Source of the DNA: a virus
Length of the DNA: 22,121 nucleotides
Direction: 5' to 3' (one strand)
IMG/VR virus record: IMGVR_UViG_3300031707_000203
Location: 1 to 22,121 of that record
The notes below the pieces were generated by a model, which saw nothing but the letters and a program-made list of their open reading frames with translations, made no database searches and was not told the origin of the DNA. Positions within the stretch are counted from its first letter, which is position 1, and each line of letters opens with the position of its first letter. Positions 14,505-20,400 of this stretch are shown here, in pieces. Made by a program: the position numbers and the translations under genes.

Positions 14505-16220
14505 TTGGCCATTACGCTGCGATCCGTCGGGGCCAGCCCTGGGGCGAATTCTGCGAACTGTATTATCACGAAGCCCGCAGGCCTGGCCCTCGGCGACTTC
14601 ATGCTGGCGCATGTCGTCAACAAGGCGACATCCGGAACCATCACGCCCCCGGCTAACTGGACGATAATCGGGGCACAGTCCAACACGGCAAGCTCCCGCT
14701 CGGCCCTGTTCTATAAATTCGCCGTCCAGACCGACGTTGATGCCACGACTTTCACTTTCACCCTCGGCACAACGGGGCGCAACCGCGGGGAGATGGCGGC
14801 TTGGCTTGGCGTTGATACCTCCAGCCCGATCAACGTAGCGGATCAGCAGATTAACGCCGCCGGGACTTCCATCGCCGTTCCCACCCCGACGGTCACGAAT
14901 GGATGCACCGTCCTTATCATCGGCAGTAATGCCTTGGGCGGCGTAGCGACCGCGTGCTCCGGGTCCGATCCGACGGCGACCATCACGCTCGGCTATGCCG
15001 TCGCTTACAGCACATACTGCGCGCTGGCCTGCTTCAGCGGGGTAAAGTCAGGCACGGATGCGATAGACGCCCATTCGACTAGCACCTACACATCTGCCGT
15101 CAGTAGCGGACACGCGGTAGCCCTGACGCCTGCGGCTCTGCCGATCGACCTCGTGCCCGCCGAAGGCAATCAGACAGAGGGTAGTGATGCACCCGCCCTG
15201 ACTCAGGAACATCAGCTGGTGGCAGCGGAGGGCTATCAGACAGAACTTTCAGACGCGCCCGTTCTGACGCAGGAGCATCAACTCGCGGCGGCGGAGGGGT
15301 ATCAGACCGAACTTTCGGATACTCCGGCATTAACGCAGACGTTCGTCTTGGCGGCCGATGAGGGAACGCAGGATCAGGTTTCCGATTCTCCGGCGATCGA
15401 GCAAGTAATTCCGCTCGTCCCGGCGGAGGGAGCACAGGACCAGATATCGGACGCTCCGGCGCTGAGCCAGATTCATAGCCTCATCGTCGCGGAGGGGGCG
15501 CAAACTCAACTTTCGGACGCGCCTGCCCTAAGCCAAGAACATCATGTCATCCCCGCCGAGGGTGTCCAGACACAGGCCTCGGATACTCCGTCGCTCGCTC
15601 AGGTTCATGTTTTAGCACCGGCGGAAGGGGCGCAAGTGCAAGTGTCCGATGCTCCGGCATTCAGCCAGGAGCATCACCTTGCCGCCGCCGAAGGCTCGCA
15701 AACTCAGGCGTCAGACGCGCCAGGATTGACGCAGACGCATTATCTCCAAGCGGCTGAGGGATACCAAGGGCAAGCGTCGGATAGCCCGTCCTTGAGCCAA
15801 ACGCATATCTTGGCGGCCCAAGAGGGGGCGCAAACACAGCTCTCCGATCAGGCGACACTCGGCATTGAGGGCGGCGCAACAGACCTAATCCCAGCAGAGG
15901 GCGTTCAGACCCAGGTATCCGACGAAGCGACCATCGACCGCATCATCGCGCTCATGGCCGACGAGGGCTATCAGACGCAACTCTCCGATGAGGCGGCGTT
16001 TTATCTGGAGTTTTTGCTTGAGGTTCAGAAGGGTTATCAAGAGCAGTTCTCCGATTCGCCGGACTATTTGATTGAGGAGACCGGACAGGAGCTGGCTTTC
16101 AGCCCGGATCGGGGTCGGACAATCAAGCCCGTAGTCCTGACGCATCGGAACGAAGCACAGGCAGTCGTCAGCCATCGCCCGCGGAAACGTTGGCTAAAGG
16201 GTACGGGGATTCCGGTATAG
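14505..16220 (+). CDS. Large structural protein with a beta-sandwich-like head and 14 tandem 22-residue repeats
   Basis: This 571-residue protein starts at TTG 14505, with AGAGG 5 bases upstream. Residues 1-210 resemble a secreted or virion beta-sandwich module (ITKPAGLALGDFMLAHVV, PPANWTIIGAQSN, FYKFAVQ, FTFTLGTTGRNRGEMAAWLGVD). Residues 215-525 are 14 tandem repeats, each containing G-x-Q-x-[EQ]-x-S-D. The C-terminal 45 residues are basic (THRNEAQAVVSHRPRKRWLKG). There is no signal peptide or membrane segment. It sits between head-tail joining and tail-tube genes, unusual for a fibre gene. It may be a head or tail-shaft fibre or a decoration protein. I do not recognise the repeat family. 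Confidence 0.7.
   Translation: MAITLRSVGASPGANSANCIITKPAGLALGDFMLAHVVNKATSGTITPPANWTIIGAQSNTASSRSALFYKFAVQTDVDATTFTFTLGTTGRNRGEMAAWLGVDTSSPINVADQQINAAGTSIAVPTPTVTNGCTVLIIGSNALGGVATACSGSDPTATITLGYAVAYSTYCALACFSGVKSGTDAIDAHSTSTYTSAVSSGHAVALTPAALPIDLVPAEGNQTEGSDAPALTQEHQLVAAEGYQTELSDAPVLTQEHQLAAAEGYQTELSDTPALTQTFVLAADEGTQDQVSDSPAIEQVIPLVPAEGAQDQISDAPALSQIHSLIVAEGAQTQLSDAPALSQEHHVIPAEGVQTQASDTPSLAQVHVLAPAEGAQVQVSDAPAFSQEHHLAAAEGSQTQASDAPGLTQTHYLQAAEGYQGQASDSPSLSQTHILAAQEGAQTQLSDQATLGIEGGATDLIPAEGVQTQVSDEATIDRIIALMADEGYQTQLSDEAAFYLEFLLEVQKGYQEQFSDSPDYLIEETGQELAFSPDRGRTIKPVVLTHRNEAQAVVSHRPRKRWLKGTGIPV
15147..16079 (+). repeat. 14 tandem 22-codon (66-base) repeats
   Basis: Each unit reads approximately x-L-x-A-A-E-G-x-Q-T-Q-x-S-D-A-P-A-L-x-Q-x-H. 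G, Q, S and D of the G-x-Q-x-[EQ]-x-S-D core are present in all 14 units, and the EG pair in 13 (KG in the last). Unit 11 is 25 residues, with a GGA insertion before the next unit. DNA copies differ at many third positions, so the array is old or under protein-level selection rather than newly expanded. Confidence 0.85.
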
Positions 16221-16230
16221 GAGACTATGA

Positions 16231-16521
16231 ATGAGTGATTTAATCGTCGAAAAAGCGGTGGCCGAGAAATGGGAGGTTGGCCTTTATTATTATCCGCCTG
16301 ACGTAGACGATGTGAATACGATTATCTCGGCGACAGCAACCGTAACACCGGAAGGATTAGTGCTCGATGGAGACGTTAGAATTTCCGGCCCACAGGTCAT
16401 GCAGATGATGCACGGGGGGACGAAGGGAGTGCTCTATTTGATTCAATTCACAGTTAAGACATTGAATGGGAGTTCTTATTGTCATCCCGTCCATGATGCG
16501 AGAATCGTGAGAGTAATATAA
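16231..16521 (+). CDS. Small phage structural protein, possible fibre/tail adaptor type
   Basis: The 96-residue product has the layout KWEVGLYYYPP, IISATATVTPEGLVLDGDVRISGPQV, HGGTKGVLYLIQFTVKTLNG and a final strand HDARIVRVI. This matches my memory of a family of small phage proteins with a 'T-I-x-x-A-x-V ... G-G-x-x-G-x-x-Y' pattern that lies near tail-completion genes. A small beta-barrel or Ig-like fold is likely. GGAG lies about 9 bases before ATG 16231. Its TAA shares one base with the next ATG. Confidence 0.6.
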   Translation: MSDLIVEKAVAEKWEVGLYYYPPDVDDVNTIISATATVTPEGLVLDGDVRISGPQVMQMMHGGTKGVLYLIQFTVKTLNGSSYCHPVHDARIVRVI

Positions 16522-17000
16522 TGCCAACAGCACCTCTGCGCCTTCAGGTCATCGACCGCATCGTCGCGGTCCTCCAGGGCATCTCGACGGGCGCGACCTA
16601 CTTTTACACGCCCGGCGCAGTCGTCAAGCGCTTCGTCCATTGGGCCGAGGCCGTTGATTTCCCGACCTACATGGTTTTCACGGGCTCCGGCGGCAAGGTC
16701 GAACTCAGCGGCGCGGCGGGTGACGAAAGCGAATATACCGAGGACTTTTACATTTCGGTCAAGGGGATCGTCAAGGACAGCATCGACACCGTAACAAGGC
16801 TTGAGAACTGCATCGCCGACATCAGGAAGGCTATTGACGCGGACTCGCGGAGCGGGGCGGCGGGGAGTCTGGGCGCTCTGGCCGTGGAGGTCAGAATCGA
16901 AGAGAGTCCGGAAACGGATGACGGATATTTGAGCCTGGACGGATTCGGGTTTTTCGATCAGAAGGTCCGGGTCTCAATCGCGGGGGTCATGGGGGTATGA
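16521..17000 (+). CDS. Probable tail terminator / tail completion protein
   Basis: The 159-residue product begins with a helix LRLQVIDRIVAVLQGIS, then strands (YFYTPGAVVKRFVHW, FPTYMVFTGSG), YTEDFYISVKGIVK, a helix TVTRLENCIADIRKAIDAD, and late strands ending FFDQKVRVSIAGVMGV. This helix-strand order is typical for tail terminators (gpU-like), which cap the tail tube and join it to the head. The position just before the tail-tube genes agrees. It starts by a one-base overlap with the previous stop (TAATG). Confidence 0.7.
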   Translation: MPTAPLRLQVIDRIVAVLQGISTGATYFYTPGAVVKRFVHWAEAVDFPTYMVFTGSGGKVELSGAAGDESEYTEDFYISVKGIVKDSIDTVTRLENCIADIRKAIDADSRSGAAGSLGALAVEVRIEESPETDDGYLSLDGFGFFDQKVRVSIAGVMGV

Positions 17001-17001
17001 C

Positions 17002-17202
17002 ATGAAAGTGAAATGGGCAAAGAGCGACCAGCATACGGAGTTTGGCCTGTTCAGGGTCGGACACATCATTGACATGGCGGCTCTGGGCGTTCCCGATGAG
17101 GCCGTCTCGTCATGGGTTAGGGACGGGTATGCCGTCGAAGTGAAGCCGGAGCGGGAATCGAAAACCGAATCCCGTCCGGCAAAGAAAAAGGCATCGAGAT
17201 AG
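17002..17202 (+). CDS. Small hypothetical protein with a lysine-rich tail
   Basis: The 66-residue product has an N-terminal MKVKWAKSDQ, a strand/helix FRVGHIIDM and DEAVSSWVRDGYAVEV, and a basic tail (RPAKKKASR). The layout resembles the 77-residue protein at 12355, probably the same small domain used twice in the structural region. The start lies 1 base after the previous stop, with no strong ribosome site of its own, so translation by reinitiation is likely. The function is unknown. Confidence 0.6.
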   Translation: MKVKWAKSDQHTEFGLFRVGHIIDMAALGVPDEAVSSWVRDGYAVEVKPERESKTESRPAKKKASR

Positions 17203-17211
17203 GAGGTCAAA

Positions 17212-18267
17212 ATGGGCGATATCGAGAAAAGGTTAAACAAGGCGGCCATCAAGGTTCAGTCGGACACGTCGAAATGGGGGATCGTGGTCGCGGGCCTGGT
17301 CGGCGCGGGCAACGGTATCCTGCCGTTAAACCCCGGCTCGCCGAAGCGGAACGTCCAGATGCTCGAGGACGAAAGCGCGTCGGCCTTCGACGTCAACCTG
17401 GATGTCGGGACATGGGGGGCTTCGGACTTCGGTCTGGACTTCGATTACCGATGGGACGGCCTGGAAAATATTCTCCTCGGCCTCCTGATGGGTGTCGACA
17501 CGAACCCACAAGTGCAGGATGTGCTGGCTTTCCAGCACACGATCACGATGAAGGACTCCGCGGTCGGATTGTTCGCATCTTACGCAACCGAAAAGTTTAG
17601 CGAAGTTCACACGATTCCCACCCTCAAGGTGCTCAAGATGACGCTGTCATCCAGCGGCGGGCTGATTAAGGCGGCGTTCAACGTGAGGGGAAGCGACATC
17701 ACGTCCGAGACGGCAACCCTTACGGGGGTCACGGTCCCGGCCAATGCGCACTTTCGGGCGAAGTTCCAGCAGGCCATGTTCAGGATGAACGACTACGCGG
17801 TCGCGGGCGGGGGCACGGGCCTCGGCGCGGGTCATGTCATCAAGCCGAAATCGTTCTCGCTTGAGATTGAACGCAAGATGGATGCGGAGCATACCTCGGG
17901 AAGTCAGCAGATCATCGAACCCATCGAGAACGATAAGCCGAGCGTGAAACTTACGATGGAGTTTCCGCGCATGGATGCGGTGAACGCCGCTTATTTTGCG
18001 GCATGGACGGCACTCCCGATCACCGTCGACAAGAAGGCCGATATCTGCATCACGGGCCCGGTCATCGAGGCGGCCCATGCCTACGAACTCGACATTCATC
18101 TGCCGCATCTCATCATCGAGGACGTGGAATACGCGGACAGCAAGATCATCCCCTCCAAGATCGTCCTGCGGGGCGCGGTTGCGGACGAAATACAGACGGA
18201 CATGGCCGACAAATTGCCTGCGGCTATTTACCTGACGAACACGAGAGCGGCTACCCTGGTCGCATAA
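17212..18267 (+). CDS. Tail tube protein, first of two tandem paralogues
   Basis: The 351-residue product starts MGDIEKRLNKAAIK and has blocks LPLNPGSPK, DFGLDFDYRWDGLEN, AVGLFASYATEKFSEVHTIPTLKVLK, GGLIKAAFNVRGS, FSLEIERKMDAEHTSG and DVEYADSKIIPSKIVLRG. It is clearly more than half identical by eye to the following protein outside an insertion. Position after the tail terminator and before the chaperone pair and tape measure indicates the tail tube subunit, which stacks in rings along the tail. AGGAGGTCAAA precedes ATG 17212. I do not recognise a named tube family signature, so the assignment is contextual but strong. Confidence 0.75.
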   Translation: MGDIEKRLNKAAIKVQSDTSKWGIVVAGLVGAGNGILPLNPGSPKRNVQMLEDESASAFDVNLDVGTWGASDFGLDFDYRWDGLENILLGLLMGVDTNPQVQDVLAFQHTITMKDSAVGLFASYATEKFSEVHTIPTLKVLKMTLSSSGGLIKAAFNVRGSDITSETATLTGVTVPANAHFRAKFQQAMFRMNDYAVAGGGTGLGAGHVIKPKSFSLEIERKMDAEHTSGSQQIIEPIENDKPSVKLTMEFPRMDAVNAAYFAAWTALPITVDKKADICITGPVIEAAHAYELDIHLPHLIIEDVEYADSKIIPSKIVLRGAVADEIQTDMADKLPAAIYLTNTRAATLVA

Positions 18268-18277
18268 GGAGACGCAC

Positions 18278-19642
18278 ATGGCGGACATTGAGAAAAGGCT
18301 AAATAAGGCGGCGGTCAAGAAGGCCGGGACATGGGGGACGGCCGTCGATACCGACGCGGCCGGGATGGGGTTTCTGCCCCTGAACCCGGGATCGCCGAAG
18401 GCGGCGGTGCAGATGATGGAAGACGAGGCGGCCTCGGCGTTCGAGGGGAACCTGGACGTCGGAGTCATCAACCCGTCGGACTTCGGGCTCGACTTCGACT
18501 ACCGCTGGGACGGGCGGGAGAACCTCCTGCTGGCGATGCTGATGGGGGCAGCCGGGGTCCCGGGGATGTATTTCATCGTGAGCAACGCGAACCACCACAT
18601 CGACCTTGCGGAAGGCGCAGGTGAATTACCCGCTACACTCACGAATGGAACCTATACCGGCGCAGCCCTTGCCGCAGAGATGAAAACACAACTGGACGTG
18701 GCCGGAGCATTGGCCTACACAGTCACCTATGTCGAAGCGACCCGGAAGTTCACCATCGCGGCATCGGGAGCATTCGAACTCCTTTGGCACTCGGGGTCGC
18801 ACAACGCAGAAGGGCAGGGCGTCTTACTCGGATTCGCTCACACCGACTTGACCGGACAGGCTACCTATACATCGGATGGCGCCGGAGTCGGTGCCGGGCT
18901 CAACTATCTTCACTCCTTCGTCCTGGCCAACTCGACCGTCGGACTTTTCGGAACCTATGCGACGGAAAAGTTCACCGCCATCCACACCGTCCCGACGTTC
19001 AAGGTGCTGAAAGGCACGTTCTCGCTGAGTGGCGGACTCATCAAGGCGGCTTTCAACCTGCGGGGGAGTGAGGTCACGGACGCCTCGCCGCTCCCGGCGG
19101 CCTTCACATCGACGACCGTTACGGGCAATACCCACGCCCGGGCGAAGTTCCAACAAGCCGTCTTTCAAATGACCCCCCAGGGTCATGCGGGTTTTGACGG
19201 ATCGACGGATATTCTTCGACCCAAGTCCTTTACGCTGGAGATCGAACGAAAAATGGATTCGGAACACGTGGCCGGTGCCCAGATCATCGTCGAGCCGGTG
19301 GAGAACGACAAACCGTCGGTCAAGTTGACGCTGGAATTCCCGAGGATGGACGCGGTAAACGCGGCCTATTTCGCCGACTGGATTGCAGGGACGGCCGCGG
19401 CGGAGAAAAAGGCGGAGCTGGTCATCACGGGTCCGGCTATTCAGGGTGCCTACAACTACTACCTGAAGTTCGAGTTCCCGAGGCTCATCGTCGAGGACGT
19501 CGAGTATGCCGACTCGAAGATCATCCCGGCCAAGATCGTTCTGCGCGGGGTGACGGCGGATACCGCGCCGACGGACATGGCGGCTACCGTCCCGGTAGTT
19601 TGCCAAGTGATGAATACCAGGACGGCAGACTATCTCGCTTGA
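18278..19642 (+). CDS. Tail tube protein, second paralogue with an inserted domain
   Basis: The 454-residue product matches the preceding protein almost throughout (MADIEKRLNKAAVK, LPLNPGSPK, DFGLDFDYRWDGREN, FTLEIERKMDSEHVAG, DVEYADSKIIPAKIVLRG). It differs by about 109 extra residues at positions 97-205, described separately. TAAGGAGACGCAC precedes ATG 18278, 10 bases after the first copy ends. Two tube proteins could mix along the tail or form distinct parts of it; the insertion would likely protrude from the tube surface. The sequence does not show whether one copy is used in greater amount. Confidence 0.75.
   Translation: MADIEKRLNKAAVKKAGTWGTAVDTDAAGMGFLPLNPGSPKAAVQMMEDEAASAFEGNLDVGVINPSDFGLDFDYRWDGRENLLLAMLMGAAGVPGMYFIVSNANHHIDLAEGAGELPATLTNGTYTGAALAAEMKTQLDVAGALAYTVTYVEATRKFTIAASGAFELLWHSGSHNAEGQGVLLGFAHTDLTGQATYTSDGAGVGAGLNYLHSFVLANSTVGLFGTYATEKFTAIHTVPTFKVLKGTFSLSGGLIKAAFNLRGSEVTDASPLPAAFTSTTVTGNTHARAKFQQAVFQMTPQGHAGFDGSTDILRPKSFTLEIERKMDSEHVAGAQIIVEPVENDKPSVKLTLEFPRMDAVNAAYFADWIAGTAAAEKKAELVITGPAIQGAYNYYLKFEFPRLIVEDVEYADSKIIPAKIVLRGVTADTAPTDMAATVPVVCQVMNTRTADYLA
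18566..18892 (+). repeat. Inserted domain in the second tail-tube protein, related to the one at 12753-13076
   Basis: The first tube paralogue goes from LLMGVDTNPQVQDVL straight to AFQHTITMKDSAVGLF. The second has the whole block MYFIVSNANHHID through QATYTSDGAGV between LMGAAGVPG and LNYLHSFVLANSTVGLF. The inserted block shares the order of motifs GTYTGAALA, FTIAA, a W-x-SG-x-N loop and LLGF-x-x-TD with the connector insertion. The pair of paralogues defines the insertion edges to within a few residues. Confidence 0.75.
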
Positions 19643-19656
19643 CGAAGGAGAAACAC

Positions 19657-20061
19657 ATGGACATCAAAAGATTACAGCCGGAAGCTGAGGTCACCTACGA
19701 ATTAGAGACGACGGGCGAACCCATCTCGATCACGTTCAAAGTCGGATTCATCGCACTGGATGCGGTCCAGGATTACATTAATGAATCCAGGGACGGCACG
19801 CGCCCTCCGCGAATCTCGGACGTGATCCGGCGGGCGGTTGCCGATGCGATCCGCGACTGGGATCTGACGGAAGGCGGCGCGCCGCTCCCCTGCACGCGGG
19901 AGACGAAGGACAAGTATCTCCCGCTTTTATTCGGCCTGAAAACCAAACAGCCGGAAGTGGTCGTGGACGGTGAGACCTTGCCGGTCGATCCGGTGGCCTC
20001 GGTCCTCGTGCGAGCGCTTGCAGAGTTTGCGGGGAACCCGGAGAACTTCCTAAAAAATTAA
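19657..20061 (+). CDS. Tail assembly chaperone, short (G-type) product
   Basis: The 134-residue protein starts MDIKRLQPEAEVTYELETTGEPISITFKV and is mixed strand and helix. It lies between tail-tube and tape-measure genes, where tail assembly chaperones that coat the tape measure during assembly are found. GAAGGAG precedes ATG 19657, so an upstream start at 19600 inside the previous gene is rejected. The C-terminus ENFLKN stops at TAA immediately after a run of six A residues that is a likely -1 slippage site, making this the short form of a pair. No enzyme motifs are seen. Confidence 0.75.
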   Translation: MDIKRLQPEAEVTYELETTGEPISITFKVGFIALDAVQDYINESRDGTRPPRISDVIRRAVADAIRDWDLTEGGAPLPCTRETKDKYLPLLFGLKTKQPEVVVDGETLPVDPVASVLVRALAEFAGNPENFLKN

Positions 20062-20396
20062 ATGCCTATCTCGGCTATTACGCCGAGTGGTGGGAATCGG
20101 TCCTCAAGCCGGAGGACCACCGGCACGAGATAGGCGAATCGACAGCGGAGTGCGTGAACTGCCAACTTGATGCGATGGCGGCAAAACTGAGCGCCTTCGA
20201 ACTCGGCATCTGGAATTGGTATTGCGAGGTCGTGAACCATTTCACGCTTGAGGCCGGGATCGTGGCCGACGAACTCCGCCGGGAAGGGTTTCGGGGCCCG
20301 GCGCGTCGGATGGCGTTGTCTGCGTTGAACTCAATCCACCTCATGTTCCAGACCGTCGCGGCGGAGCGGAGGAATAAGGCTCAGGAGAAGGAATAG
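19657..20396 (+). CDS. Tail assembly chaperone fusion (G-T type) made by -1 ribosomal frameshift
   Basis: Shifting back one base at A-AAA-AAT (20052-20058) replaces the final Asn and stop by K-L-N-A-Y-L-G-Y-Y. The frame then stays open to TAG 20394-20396, giving a 246-residue fusion. The downstream part (YAEWWESVLKPEDHRHEIGESTAEC, AFELGIWNWYCEV, ADELRREGF) has no good start of its own: GTG 20154 lies inside it, with no ribosome site and half the helical domain missing. Tail chaperone pairs of many long-tailed phages use this arrangement, with the longer form binding the tape measure. The frameshift is inferred from open frames, slippery site and hairpin; it is not measured. Confidence 0.75.
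20040..20087 (+). promoter_or_regulatory. dnaX-like -1 frameshift cassette
   Basis: Three elements are in order. A Shine-Dalgarno-like GGAG at 20040-20043 lies 8 bases before the slippery heptamer A-AAA-AAT at 20052-20058. A perfect 6-pair hairpin CTCGGC 20070-20075 / GCCGAG 20082-20087 (loop TATTAC) starts 12 bases after it. The zero-frame stop TAA is at 20059-20061. This copies the logic of bacterial dnaX frameshifting, with AAT in place of the more efficient AAG. Confidence 0.75.
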
Positions 20397-20400
20397 TCTA

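Noticed and set aside
15147-16079. Tandem 66-base repeat array as a CRISPR
   Set aside because: The repeats are directly joined without unique spacers, keep one open reading frame and are conserved at protein level, so they are coding repeats.
20062-20396. Independent start for the second chaperone frame at ATG 20062 or GTG 20154
   Set aside because: ATG 20062 opens a different frame that stops after about 23 codons. GTG 20154 has no ribosome site and would remove the conserved-looking start of the domain. The frameshift fits better.
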